A stretch of 64,000 nt of DNA, from the NCBI GenBank assembly GCA_043228905.1, contig JBHGNT010000015.1, forward strand, positions 1,240,001 to 1,304,000, read 5' to 3'. Positions within the stretch are counted from its first letter, which is position 1. The number at the start of each line of letters is the position of its first letter. Both the position numbers and the translations under genes were made by a program. The notes below the pieces were generated by a model that was not told the origin of the DNA, made no database searches, and saw only the letters and a program-made list of their open reading frames with translations. Source of the DNA: Azolla caroliniana. Lineage: Eukaryota; Polypodiophyta. Shown here piece after piece: positions 1 through 11,100 of this stretch.

Positions 1-457
1 AAACTCCAACTATCACTATAGACAGAGATGTACAATGGTGAAGCTACAAGGCAACAACCTTGAGCTCACTGTCTTCGCCACAGGCAGCGGCAGTACACAG
101 AGGCAACGACCTCTTCGTCTCTCTCTCTCTCTCTCTCTCTTCCTCTCTCTCTCTCTCGGCTGAAAACATAAAAAATGAGCAACAACATAAACTGTTTGCC
201 CTAAGTCATATTTATACACATATGACTTTCGGGCTATTTACAAATATAGCCTCAAGGGCTCTTAGCAAACATATTCACAAATATGTCCCCGCATCCGGAT
301 CTCTCTTCGGGTACATTCAGCATCCGGCTCCGTAACCGGGGTCTTCATCATCCGGCTCCGTAACCGGGGTCTTCATCATCCGGCTCCGTAACCGCAACCG
401 GGCTTGCCGTCATTTATCTCCGGGGACATCCCATCCGGAGGGACCGAAATCCCAACA
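1..457 (-). repeat. 3' LTR of Copia-1 (cut by window edge)
   Basis: This is the left LTR of a minus-strand Ty1/copia element. It corresponds base for base to 4723-5179, with one difference seen (T307 versus C5029), so the first roughly 150 bp of this copy lie left of the window. Read on the minus strand it starts TGTTGGGATTTCGG at 457. It holds a TATAAATA box near 208-216, a (GA)n tract (CT at 118-160 on the plus strand) downstream of that box, and three partial 28 bp tandem units (321-400) in U3. The near identity of the two LTRs implies a very recent insertion. Confidence 0.95.
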
Positions 458-472
458 AACTCCCCCTTCACT
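458..472 (-). other. Polypurine tract of Copia-1
   Basis: Read on the minus strand this is GTGAAGGGGGAGTTT, directly abutting the 3' LTR. It is the expected primer site for plus-strand DNA synthesis. The gag-pol stop codon (TGA, 468-470) lies inside it. Confidence 0.9.
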
Positions 473-3400
473 TCGGCATGGGATGTCTCTCCAATCCAAT
501 CCTCTTCTGGCATGCTTCCAACTTGTCGGGTGTGAGCACTTTGGTCAGCATATCTGAGCCGTTCTCGTCCGTGTGGATCTTCATCAGCACGAACTCCTGG
601 TCTTCTATCCTTTCCCGGATCCAGTGATATCTTCGCTGGATGTGCTTCGTCCGGGAGTGATAGGCCGCGTTCTTCGCAAGGTGGATGGCACTCTGACTGT
701 CACAGTAGAGTCGGTACTCCTCCTGCCGGATACCAAGCTCTCTAATGAAGTCCTTCATCCATATCATTTCCTTGCCGGCTTCAACAGCCGCCATGTACTC
801 CGCCTCCGTGGTTGACAACGCAACCGTCTTCTGCAGCCTCGACTGCCACGAAACAGCTCCCCCTGCATACGTCATCACATACCCTGATGTGGACCGGCTG
901 GTATCTGCATCAGCCGACATATCCGAATCGGTAAAGCCGTCGAGTTCGGGCTTACCGGAGCCGAATCGGAGGCATACGTTTGCCGTGCCCTTCAGGTATC
1001 GCAGTATCCACTTGACCGCGTTCCAGTGTTCTTTGCCGGGATTGCTCATGTACCGGCTCACCACTCCGACTGCATATCCTATGTCCGGTCTTGTACACAC
1101 CATTGCGTACATCAACCTTCCGACGGCAGAGGCATATGGTACTTTCATCATGTCCTCTTTCTCAGCCTTTGTCTTGGGGCTTTGCTTGCTGGACAGCTTG
1201 CAGTTTGCCGGGAGGGTTGATCCGACCGGTCTTGCTTCCGACATGTTGAACCGGTGAAGCACCTTTGTTACGTACTTCTCCTGTGACAGCCACAACTGCT
1301 TCTTCTTCCGGTCTCGGATGATGTGCATCCCTAGTATTTGCCTCGCCGGACCCAGGTCCTTCATTGAGAAGGTTCGGTGAAGTGCTTTCTTCAGCATCCG
1401 TATCTTGCCCTGGTCCCGTCCGACGATCAACATGTCGTCCACGTACAGGAGGAGTATTAGAGAGTCTCCTCCTTCGAACTTCTTCACAAACACGCAGTGA
1501 TCGGACTGCGTTTTGTGGTACCCTTCGTCGGTCATGAAGGAGTCGAACTTCCGGTACCATTGTCGGGGAGCCTGCTTCAGTCCGTAAAGGCTCTTCTTCA
1601 ACCGGCATACCAGGTGCTCCTTCCCTTTCTTCTCGAATCCTTCCGGTTGCTGCATGTAGATCTCTTCTTCGAGGTCACCGTGAAGGAATGCCGTCTTCAC
1701 GTCCATCTGTTCTACCTCGAGGTCCATGCTTGCCGCTATGCTCAGCACCGTCCGGATGGAGGTCATCTTCACTACCGGGGCGAATATCTCGTCGAAGTCG
1801 ACGCCCTTCTTCTGCTGGAACCCCTTCACTACGATCCTGGCTTTGTATCTCGGGGGGTTTCCGGCATCTCCCGGTTTCAGCTTGAACACCCACTTGTTTC
1901 GAAGTGCCCGCTTACCTTTCGGCAACTCCACAAGTTCATATGTGTGGTTCTCATGCAGGGAATCCATCTCCTCCTGCATGGCACTTAACCACCTGCGGCT
2001 ATGGTTGTCAAGCTTTGCTTCTTCAAAACTTTCCGGCTCCCCCTCGTCGGTTAGCAGCACGTGCTCTTGTTCCGGAAATCTCCGGGGGGCCCTTCTCTCT
2101 CTTAGAGGATATCTCCGTTCCGGAGCTTCGGTAACCGGCTCCTCCGTTTCCTCTTCATCCGAATCCATTTCGGGATTGGGGCCGGTTCCGGTATCTGTTA
2201 CATCTTCCTCGGCTGGTTCTGTTTCTTCACCGTCTTCGGCCGGATCCTCGAGTGCTAACCGGTCCCTTGCCGGTCGGGACTGCTCTTCGTAGAGTTGATC
2301 CTCACCGGTTGACTTGGAGCTCTTCGTCTTCTTCTCCGACTCCCAGTCGGCGAGTGTCTTGTCCTCCATGAAGATGATATCTCGACTCCTGAATATCTTC
2401 TTGTCGACCGGGTCCCATACTCGGTAGCCGAACTCGTCGTCGCCGTAACCGAGGAATATGCATGGCCGGGTCTTTGGGTCTAGCTTTCCTCTCCGGTCCT
2501 TTGCCACATGCACATATGCGAGACACCCGAACACCTTCAGATGCCGGTAGGATACTTCCCTACCGGTCCACACTCTCTGCGGCGTGTCTCCGTCCAAAGG
2601 TACTGAGGGTGATCTGTTTATCACGTATGTCGCCGTCGACATCGCCTCAGCCCAAAACCCCTTGGGTAATTCCGCATGTGCCAGCATACTCCGAACCCTC
2701 TCCATTATGGTCCGGTTCATCCTCTCGGCCAGCCCGTTCAGTTCCGGCGTCTTCGGCACAGTAAACTCGAGCCGGATTCCCTTCGAGCGACAGTACTCCT
2801 CGAACTGCCCCCGGTATTCCCCTCCGTTATCCGCTCGTATCGCTTTCAACTCCCTGCCGGATTCCCTTTCCACTCTCGCGTGGAGTTCTTTGAAGATGGA
2901 CAATACTTGGTCCTTTGTCTTCAACGGTGCCGTCCACAGCTTCCGGCTATGGTCATCTATGAATGTTACAAAGTACTGGGCTCCGCCATGTGACTTCGTT
3001 TCTACCTGACACACGTCAGTGTGCACCAACTCCAATGGTGCGCTACGTCTCGTCGGTGGCCTTGAGTGGAAGGAGGTCCGGTTTTGCTTACCGGCCAGAC
3101 AGTCGATACACTTCCCCAAGTGTACATGCTTTACCGGTATCAGGTTGTCTTCGGCAAGCCTCTTCATCCCCTTCTCGCTCATGTGGCACAGTCTCTTGTG
3201 CCATAGCTCACCGGCAGTGTCAGCTGCCACGTTCAGCTCCTCCGGACATAGCCGGGAATTCATCAGGTACAGTGTGTTGATCTTCCGGGCCCGAGCCACT
3301 ATCAGGCTCCCTTTGCTGAACTTCATGACACCGTTCCGGATGCTACCCGTGTAGCCTTCATCGTCTAGCCTCCCGGCCGAAATCAGGTTCAATCGAACCT

Positions 3401-4541
3401 CCGGAACGTGTCGAACATCCTTCAGCAGCATTTTGCATCCGGTCGAGGTTGTCAACCACACATCTCCTATGCCGGCAATCCGGCACGTACCTTCATTTCC
3501 CATCCGAACACAGCCATGCTCACCGGCTGTGTAGAATGAGAAGTATCTTCTCTCCGGGGTCAGGTGGAACGATGCTCCGGAATCGACCACCCAGGTCGTC
3601 TCATCGCCGGCAATGTTTAGTTCACCTTCTTCGGTGATGAGCATGATTTCTTCCTCACTTGCCGCGAGTGCCGTCGTTCCTTTCCGGTCCTGCCCTCGCC
3701 GATCCGGACCTCTCCGGTCCGTGGCTCCCCGGTATGCACCGTTTCTCTCCGGTGACTTCTTCGAATCGGTGTCGTCGGCTCCGTTGTCCTTTCGGTAATG
3801 CCGACAATTCTTCCGGAAGTGCCCCGGCTTCCCACAGTGGAAGCATGTGGGTCTTCCTCTTGACTGCGACCGGGTCCCCGACTTCTCCCGTCTTTGCGGA
3901 CTCCGGTTCCATTGTCTTCCCCGTTCCGATTCGGTAAGCAGCATCTTCGGATCGGAAACCGGTTCTTTATCTCTCCGACGCGCTTCTTCGTTCAAAATGC
4001 TTGTCTTTACCGTTTGTAGAGACAAGTTATCTTCGGTGCAGGAGGTGCTGAGAGTCACCACCAAGTTCTCCCAGCTTTCCGGTAATGTACACATCAGAAT
4101 GATGGCTTGCATTGCATCCTCCAACGGGAACTTGATCGCCGCAAGCTGGTTCACGAGTCCCATGAACGTGCTCACGTGTTCAACCATATTCTCGCCGTCC
4201 CGGTACTTGAGGTTCACTATCTTCCTCATCAGGGAGGTCCGGTTCAACGCATTCTTCCTCTCGTAGAGGCCCGACAGCTTCTTCCACATCTCATATGCGT
4301 TGGTGTCATTCGCCACATGTTGTAGAACGCTTACATCGACATATTGCCGGATCGTCGCTACGGCTTTCCGGTTCAGGAGCTTCCACTCCGACTCTATTAC
4401 CCCCTTGGGTATCTCGGCATTGTCGATCGGTTCATACAGGTCTCGAACAATGAGAAGGTCTTCCATCTTTATCTTCCAGTCGGCGTAGTTATGTGAGTTC
4501 AACACCATCATGCCCGGAGGCCCACTACCGCCGCCTTCCAT
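468..4541 (-). CDS. Copia-1 gag-pol polyprotein, intact
   Basis: One uninterrupted frame of about 1357 codons encodes a complete Ty1/copia polyprotein, near the usual length for plant copia. Rough domain order from the chosen start: gag with a CCHC zinc knuckle (CFHCGKPGHFRKNC, near 232-246); aspartic protease (VVDSGASFHLTP, near 317); integrase with HHCC finger and core (RADNGGEY near 567, then ELNGLAERMNRT); reverse transcriptase (YVDDMLIVG near 1032); RNase H (STTEAEYMAAVEAGKE, near 1200). The open frame extends 19 codons further upstream, but that stretch overlaps the primer binding site and LTR. I therefore place the start at the ATG beginning MEGGGSG (4539-4541). The product should drive particle formation, reverse transcription and integration. 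Absence of stops together with near-identical LTRs marks the youngest insertion here. Whether it is transcribed cannot be seen. Confidence 0.95.
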   Translation of the reverse strand: MEGGGSGPPGMMVLNSHNYADWKIKMEDLLIVRDLYEPIDNAEIPKGVIESEWKLLNRKAVATIRQYVDVSVLQHVANDTNAYEMWKKLSGLYERKNALNRTSLMRKIVNLKYRDGENMVEHVSTFMGLVNQLAAIKFPLEDAMQAIILMCTLPESWENLVVTLSTSCTEDNLSLQTVKTSILNEEARRRDKEPVSDPKMLLTESERGRQWNRSPQRREKSGTRSQSRGRPTCFHCGKPGHFRKNCRHYRKDNGADDTDSKKSPERNGAYRGATDRRGPDRRGQDRKGTTALAASEEEIMLITEEGELNIAGDETTWVVDSGASFHLTPERRYFSFYTAGEHGCVRMGNEGTCRIAGIGDVWLTTSTGCKMLLKDVRHVPEVRLNLISAGRLDDEGYTGSIRNGVMKFSKGSLIVARARKINTLYLMNSRLCPEELNVAADTAGELWHKRLCHMSEKGMKRLAEDNLIPVKHVHLGKCIDCLAGKQNRTSFHSRPPTRRSAPLELVHTDVCQVETKSHGGAQYFVTFIDDHSRKLWTAPLKTKDQVLSIFKELHARVERESGRELKAIRADNGGEYRGQFEEYCRSKGIRLEFTVPKTPELNGLAERMNRTIMERVRSMLAHAELPKGFWAEAMSTATYVINRSPSVPLDGDTPQRVWTGREVSYRHLKVFGCLAYVHVAKDRRGKLDPKTRPCIFLGYGDDEFGYRVWDPVDKKIFRSRDIIFMEDKTLADWESEKKTKSSKSTGEDQLYEEQSRPARDRLALEDPAEDGEETEPAEEDVTDTGTGPNPEMDSDEEETEEPVTEAPERRYPLRERRAPRRFPEQEHVLLTDEGEPESFEEAKLDNHSRRWLSAMQEEMDSLHENHTYELVELPKGKRALRNKWVFKLKPGDAGNPPRYKARIVVKGFQQKKGVDFDEIFAPVVKMTSIRTVLSIAASMDLEVEQMDVKTAFLHGDLEEEIYMQQPEGFEKKGKEHLVCRLKKSLYGLKQAPRQWYRKFDSFMTDEGYHKTQSDHCVFVKKFEGGDSLILLLYVDDMLIVGRDQGKIRMLKKALHRTFSMKDLGPARQILGMHIIRDRKKKQLWLSQEKYVTKVLHRFNMSEARPVGSTLPANCKLSSKQSPKTKAEKEDMMKVPYASAVGRLMYAMVCTRPDIGYAVGVVSRYMSNPGKEHWNAVKWILRYLKGTANVCLRFGSGKPELDGFTDSDMSADADTSRSTSGYVMTYAGGAVSWQSRLQKTVALSTTEAEYMAAVEAGKEMIWMKDFIRELGIRQEEYRLYCDSQSAIHLAKNAAYHSRTKHIQRRYHWIRERIEDQEFVLMKIHTDENGSDMLTKVLTPDKLEACQKRIGLERHPMPK

Positions 4542-4557
4542 TTTCTGTGTTAACCGT

Positions 4558-4569
4558 GCTCTGATACCA
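4558..4569 (-). other. Primer binding site of Copia-1 (initiator tRNA-Met)
   Basis: On the minus strand this reads TGGTATCAGAGC, the classic complement of the 3' end of plant initiator tRNA-Met. It lies three bases from the LTR end and fixes the element as minus strand, with its 5' LTR on the right. Confidence 0.95.
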
Positions 4570-4572
4570 ATT

Positions 4573-5179
4573 TGTAGTAAAACAATGCTCGGCCACAACC
4601 GAGGAATAGGATCAACTTTCAGAAAACAGGAAATACAAAATGCACGAAGTACAATAGAGAGAAGAGTACACGGGATGTTTTACGTGGAAAACCCTAACTG
4701 GGGAAAAACCACGGGAGTCCTCAAACTCCAACTATCACTATAGACAGAGATGTACAATGGTGAAGCTACAAGGCAACAACCTTGAGCTCACTGTCTTCGC
4801 CACAGGCAGCGGCAGTACACAGAGGCAACGACCTCTTCGTCTCTCTCTCTCTCTCTCTCTCTTCCTCTCTCTCTCTCTCGGCTGAAAACATAAAAAATGA
4901 GCAACAACATAAACTGTTTGCCCTAAGTCATATTTATACACATATGACTTTCGGGCTATTTACAAATATAGCCTCAAGGGCTCTTAGCAAACATATTCAC
5001 AAATATGTCCCCGCATCCGGATCTCTCTCCGGGTACATTCAGCATCCGGCTCCGTAACCGGGGTCTTCATCATCCGGCTCCGTAACCGGGGTCTTCATCA
5101 TCCGGCTCCGTAACCGCAACCGGGCTTGCCGTCATTTATCTCCGGGGACATCCCATCCGGAGGGACCGAAATCCCAACA
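4573..5179 (-). repeat. 5' LTR of Copia-1
   Basis: A complete 607 bp LTR bounded by TG and CA. Read on the minus strand it has U3 with 28 bp tandem units (5043-5122), a TATAAATA box near 4930-4938, a (GA)n tract (4840-4880) and a U5 with the copia-typical CCGTGG...CCACGTAAA motif (4680-4715). Immediately right of it, TACCC (5180-5184) should be one copy of the target-site duplication. The insertion point falls in the reverse transcriptase codons of Gypsy-A. Confidence 0.95.
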
Positions 5180-7676
5180 TACCCTACCGCAAGGAGGGAC
5201 GAACTCGGTGGCTCACATGGTGAACGCAATGAACAAAGTGCTGAGGGATTGTATCCCAGACATCACCATGCCGTTTTTGGACGATGTCTCAATCAAGGGA
5301 TGCCCGGTGGAGGAAAGGGACGAGATGATCGGACCGGACGGGTGCCGGAAATTCGTGGCGACACACATCGATGACTGCGAGAAGGTGCTGCAGAGGTTGG
5401 AGGGCGCGGGGCTCACCTTCTCCGGGGAAAAATCGGCCTTCGGGAAATCAGAGATCATGGTCGTCGGACACCTATGCGGGTCGTACGGCCGGAAACCGTC
5501 TCCGGCTAAGGTAGAACTCCGTGATGAAGCACGACTGTAGGTCGGTCACGGAGGTTCGGAGGTTCTTGGGAGCATGCGCGTTCTACCACATATGGATCCC
5601 TCATTACGCCCACGTCGCGGAGCCGTTATACGGGTTGCTTAAAAAGGGGCGAAAATTCGAGTGGAAAGAAGTGCATACGGAGTCTGTCCGAAAGATGAAG
5701 GAAGCACTTGCCGCAGCTCCGGCGCTCTGAAAGGCTGTCTACCGAAAGGACACTCCGATTTACGTAACGATAGACACGAGTCTGACCGGGATCGGATGGG
5801 TCGTCAACCAAGAGGACGAGGACGACATGCGTTTCCTGATCCGGTTCGACGCGAAAGGTCCTCAGCGAGCGACAACGAAGATATGCCCAGGTTAAACGCG
5901 AGCTTTGGGGTATCGTTTCGGCGGTAAAGGCCGATAAAGACTACCTAATCGGGACAGAGGTAATTATCGAGACGGACTGCCTGCCAATTCTTGGCACTGT
6001 TTCCGGATGCGCGACGCCGAACTTGGCAATGCTCAGGTGGATAGTGTACATCAAGTCCTTGAATCCGGAAATACGACACACTTCCGGGAAAGACAATGCC
6101 ATGGCCGACATGCTTTCAAGGGCGAGGTTCGAAAACGAGGGTGGCATGGTTTCGGAGGATGAGGAAGTCGGCGTGGACTTCTTCGAGGCGGCTTATGTAA
6201 CAACCGGCAGGGAATGCTCTCCAACGCTTAACGATTTCGACGAGAGCAAGTACAACGGGGAGTGGCTGCAGATCGGCGGGTTCCTGAAAACGATGACGCC
6301 GGACGCGGCATGGACAAGGGATGAAGCCAACCGGATTTGGAAGAAAGCATACCGATTCTTCCTCCGGGACGGGTACATATGGAAGCACCCGAAGAAGAGG
6401 AACGACATCCCGCTCCGAGTGGTGGCGAAGAAGGAGGAACAGGAGGATTTGCTGGCGGCGTACCACGATAGTCCTTGGGCTGGACACCGTGGAACGTGGG
6501 CCACGTTCGAAAAGCTAAAGGGGAAGTACTGGTGGCCGGGACTATACCGGGACGTGCATCGGTTCGTGACGACTTGCGAAAGCTGTCAGGTGCACTCCAT
6601 GATCCGACACCGGGACGAGCTTCACCCGACCTACCCTCCGACCGTCCACTTCAAGTGGATGGTGGATTTGGTGACAATGCCGATGGGGGTAGGACAGATG
6701 CGGTATCTGGTGCTGGCTCGGGAGGATCTAACGAACCAGGTTGAAGGCCGAGCCCTGTAGAACAAGACAACCGTAGCCGTATGCCGGTTTTTGATTGAGG
6801 ACGTGGTATGCCAATACGGGTGCGTAGGGAAGATCGTGGCTGACCGTGGTGAGTTGGACGCAGAAGAGGCCGAAGAGCTGTTCGACCGGCTAGGAGTCAA
6901 ACTTTCGCTCACCACAACGTACAATCCGGAGGCGAACGGGAAGGTGGAGCGCGGACACGGGCCAATTGTCAAAGCGCTAGTACGGGCGTGCGGAGGCCAA
7001 GTCGGGAACTGGCCACGACTGCTCCCTTATGCCTTGTGGGCGGACCGGACTACGCACAGTTCGGTAACCGGGTTCATGCCAGCCGAGCTTATGTTCGGAT
7101 AGAAGCCGATCATGCCAACGGAGCGAACGATCTCGTCGTGGGCCACGGTAGACTGGAGGGATGAGATGAGCCGGGAGGAACTGTTGGCGGCGCGGATTCG
7201 ACAGCTCGAGCGGAGACCGGAGGACGTAGAACGAGCCGCGGAGAGACTACGGGTAGCAAGGATAAGGAACAAAGCCCGGTTCGACCGAACACACCGGCTC
7301 TGGCCAAGGAAGATCGAGGAAGGCGACTGGGTGCTAGTCTACGACAGCAGCCTCGACAATCAGCACAGGGCCACACGGAAGTTTGCGAGGAGGTGGTTCG
7401 GGCCTTACGTAGTAACAGGCGCCAATGGCAATGGGACGTACCATCTCGCGGAGCTCGACGGTACGAGAATGGCGATACCGGTAGCAGGGAAGAGGATCAA
7501 AGCGTTCAAGAAACGACAAGACGGTGAGCCGGAGCTAGGTGGCATGGACAGCAACGACGAGCAGCCCGAGGCGGAGGATGAACCAGTAAACGAGGAAGAA
7601 AAGCAAGGATCGGTTTTCTCCCGTAGGAACCCAATTTTGGCGCATATCGGTGGATGCGTGGTTAGGTGGGGGCGGA
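5180..7676 (+). pseudogene. Gypsy-A pol, 3' two thirds (RT, RNase H, integrase), decayed
   Basis: This is a Ty3/gypsy pol fragment split by Copia-1 within the RT motif T-L-P-Q-G. Visible parts: RT palm with FLDD in place of YxDD (about 5270); an RT/RNase H junction (TEVRRFLGACAFYHIWIPHY, about 5545-5605); RNase H; an integrase HHCC finger (HDSPWAGHRGTW; CESCQVHS, 6465-6595); an integrase core with ADRGELD and NGKVERGHG (6840-6960); and a C-terminal GPY/F-type region (RRWFGPYVV, near 7395). Frameshifts near 5515 and 5860 and stops near 5728, 6758 and 7100 break it. It is homologous throughout to the open pol of Gypsy-C and Gypsy-D. The gag, protease and 5' LTR lie left of Copia-1, outside the window. 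Confidence 0.9.
7662..7676 (+). other. Polypurine tract of Gypsy-A
   Basis: A purine-rich run (AGGTGGGGGCGGA) immediately precedes the 3' LTR. The same motif precedes the Gypsy-D LTR on the opposite strand. Confidence 0.8.
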
Positions 7677-8275
7677 TGTCGTGAAGAAAACCGTCCCCAG
7701 GCGCAAACCGTGTATAGTGTGTGTGAACCGGCCCTTACACGTGGGCACGCCCCTTGTTGTATAGTAGATAGGTAGGCACAAAGGTCAAATCCTAGGTAGC
7801 AATATTCTATAGGGGAAATCGAGGAGTATCTCTGTCCATAGGGACAGAGAATTAATGTGATGTAAACGGGTGAAACGGCCTCCCTCCTTGAGCTATAAAG
7901 GAAAGGGAGACGGGGGAGAGAAGGTATCGCGCGCTAGAGGGGACGAAGTGCTGTCGGACTGGGACCAAGCTCTTCTTCTCTGTCGTTCTCCATAGCTTCC
8001 TTTTGCGCAGGTTCTCAGGAGGCTGATCCTGCTCCGTGGAACGCTCGTGTGCTTCCGGCAGAATCTCCATCTTGCTCTCCCGTGTGCGTCAGTGATTAGG
8101 CGACGACATCCATCTAGCCGACCTGATCGGCTGTAACCGTTTGAGTCGTCTGCATACATACAAATACATACACATATTTATATACATACGCTAGTGTTCT
8201 CAACTCGTGTCTCCTGTGTTGTTGGGCCGCGTCCCCGTGCGCTTCTTTGTCTATACGTGTGTGAGCGTCTCTCTC

Positions 8276-8324
<49 letters not shown>

Positions 8325-8394
8325 CTCCTCTACTCCTTAGTCCAAGACCCCCGTGGTCCCGCCCTTCTCCACGCACGCGCGTAGCAACGTGACA
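7677..8394 (+). repeat. 3' LTR of Gypsy-A
   Basis: A 718 bp LTR running from TGTCGTGAAGAAAACCG to GCAACGTGACA. It has a CTATAAAG TATA-type box (7893-7900) and a long (CT)n tract (8269-8320). Similar ends occur in the Gypsy-B, Gypsy-D and 16997-18094 LTRs, so these are one family. At 8395 the sequence switches to a minus-strand gypsy integrase, showing that Gypsy-A landed inside Gypsy-B. TCGTA (8395-8399) would be the right copy of the target-site duplication. Confidence 0.92.
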
Positions 8395-11100
8395 TCGTAG
8401 TTCGGTCTGCCCATAATGCGTAAGGCAGAAGCCGCGGCCAAATCCCGACTTGTCCTCCAACGCTTTTATGATCGGCCCGTGCCCGTGCTCCACCTTCCCA
8501 TTAGCCTCCAAGTTGTACGTGGTAGTGAGGGAGAGCTTAACCCCTAGTCCTCCAAACAGCTCTTCTGCTTCTTGTGCATCTAGCTCTCCCCGGTTAGCCA
8601 CGATCTTCCCTACACACCCATACCGGTATACCACCTCTTCGATTAGGAACCGGCACACAACTGCAGTCGTCTTGTTCGGCAATGTACGACCCTCCACCTA
8701 ATTCGTCAAGTCTTCTCGCGCAAGCACCAGGTACCGCATCTGCCGTACCCCCATTGGCATCGTCACTAAGTCCACACCATCCACTTGAAATGGACGGTCG
8801 GCGGGTAGGTCGGGTGCAACTTGTCTTGATGTCGGATCGCGGAGTGCATTTGGTAGCTCTCGCACGTTGTTACAAATTGGTGCACGTCCCGGTACAGCCC
8901 TGGCCACCAATACTTCTCCTTTAGCTTTTCAAATGTGGCCCATGTCCTGCAGTGCCCGGCCCAAGGACTCTCGTGATATGCTGTCAACAACGCCTCTTGC
9001 TCTTCCTTCCTTGCCACTACCTGGAGCGGAACGCCGCCTCTCTTTTTCGGGAGCATCCATATGTCCCTGTCCCCTTGGAAGAATCGGTATGACTTCTTCT
9101 GGATCCAGTTAGCCTCTTCCTTTGTCCACGTGGCGTCCGGCGCTAGCGTCCTCAAGAACCTACCGATCTGGAGCCACTCCCCGTCGTACTCGCCCTCGTT
9201 GAACTCGTTAAGCGCCGGAGTGCTCCCTGCCCTCGTTGTCACGTAAGCCGACTTGAAGAAGTCCACGCCGACTTCTTCATCCTCTGAAACCATGTCATCC
9301 TCATCATCATACCGTGCTCTAGAAAGCATGTCGACCATCGTGTTGTCTTTCCTGAAAATGTGTCGAATTTCTAGATTCAAGGACTTGATGCATGCGATCC
9401 ACTGGAGCATCGCCAGGTCCGGCGTCGCGCATTCGGAAACCATATCAAGGATCGGTAGGCAGTCCATCTCGATTATCACCTCCGTCCCGATCAAGTAGTC
9501 TTTTTTGGCCTTGACCGCCGAAACGATACCCCAGAGTTCGCGTTTAACTTGGGTGTATCCTCGTTGCCGCTCACTCAGCACTTTCGCTCCGAACCGAACG
9601 GGGAACCTCGTGCCGGTTCCGTCCTCTTGGTTGACCACCCATCCTATCTCAGTCGGGCTCGTGTCTACCATAATGTAAATCGAGACGTCCTTGCCGTAAA
9701 CCACTTTCCGGAGTGCCGGTGCCATAGTTAGCACCTCCTTCAGTCTACGAACCAACTCCGCATGCTCCTAACCCCACTCGAATTTAGACCCCTTCTTCAG
9801 CAACCCATAGAGCGGCTCCGCAACGTGTGTGCAATGCGGAATCCAGATATGGTAGAACGTGCATGCGCCTAGGAACCTTCGCACCTCCGTAACCGACTTG
9901 AATTCTTCCTTCATTGCAGAGATGGCTTCTACCTTTGCCCGAGATGGCTTCCGGCCGTAAGGCCCGCACAAGTGCCCGGCCACTAAGATCTCGGACTGCC
10001 CGAAAGACGATTTCTCTCCGAAGAAGGTGAGTTGCGTGTCCTCAAGTCTTTGAAGCACCTTCTCACAGTCGCCGATGTGGTCCACTACGAATCTTCGGCA
10101 TCCGTCCAGCCCAACCATTTCGTCATTCTCTCCCACCAGAAACCCTTTTATCGGGATGTCATCCAAGAACAGCATGGTGATGTCTGGGATGCAGTCCCTC
10201 AACATTGTTCATCAAATACACCATGTGTGCCACCGAGTTGGTCCCTCCCTTCAGTAGGGTACACATCTGCACCAGGCCGAGAGGAGTCCGCATAGTCGTG
10301 ATATCCCTGCTCTCCATGGCTAGTTGGAATTGATAGTTCCCTGAGTACAAATCAACTGAATAGATCGACCTTCCAGCGAAGGCCTCCGCAAACTCATCAA
10401 TGGTCGGTCTGACACTTGCATTCCGAATGGTCACCTTGTTGACTGGCTGCAGGTCCTGAATGAAGCTCAGCGTGCCATTCTTCTTCGGCATGGTAAACCA
10501 CCGATTCGAATATGCCCATCTCCACCTTCTACTTCAGTAGCTTCATCAACTTCGGGATGTGAGCTTTGGGTACCAGAATCAGTTTGAGATTCCATGGCAC
10601 ATGTGGTACCGTGAAGATCACCATTGGTTCCACGATCGTCGGGTCTACACACCCGATCTCCCCTGGCGCGAATGTGAAGGCCCTCCCGTGCCTTCTGAGC
10701 ATTCTCCAAAACTGGTCCTCCTCCGTCGGCAGAAGAAAGCCACCCCCACCAACCTTGAGCTCCTGTAGCGTTATGTCAGTGAACCGGTGTCCTATGCCGG
10801 CCGGATTCCGTAAACTTGGGTCCGACGCGACCCCCTTTTTCTGCTCCCCACTGCCCTCTGGCAAGGGAGCCGCGACTAGCCTCACCTTCCGGTCCACAGT
10901 CTTGTACTTTACATCTACACAGGCCGTCCGATCCGACCTGACCCTCTCCCCGAAGTCGGCAATGACTTCATACATCTCTACGGAAATAACCAGGATGACC
11001 AAATCTTCACTGAGGCCTTCTTTGACCACCTGCCCTTACTCTCCTAGGGTGTCGTCGAAAGAGATCACCTCCACGGCGCTACTAATTTCTTCGTCAGGGC
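8395..11100 (-). pseudogene. Gypsy-B pol (RT, RNase H, part of integrase), decayed
   Basis: Read from right to left: the RT N-terminal extension; the RT core (PKKNGTLSFIQDLQPVNKVT near 10430-10490; LFLDDIPIKG near 10160); the RNase H (VDTSPTEIGWVVNQ near 9660); the integrase HHCC finger (HESPWAGHCRTW near 8970, with CESYQMHS where the second cysteine is now Tyr); and the integrase core up to LTHYGQTE, where Gypsy-A interrupts it. Frames change near 9765, 10190 and 10500, and stops occur near 8697 and 11035. The catalytic integrase glutamate is still present (NGKVEHGHG). Confidence 0.88.

Noticed and set aside
16-219. Arg/Glu-repeat frame in the Copia-1 LTR (also 4738-4941)
   Set aside because: Product of the GA microsatellite inside the LTR.
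8251-8697. 148-codon frame crossing the Gypsy-A LTR boundary
   Set aside because: Chimera of Gypsy-B integrase and LTR microsatellite created by the insertion; only the part right of 8395 is real coding homology.
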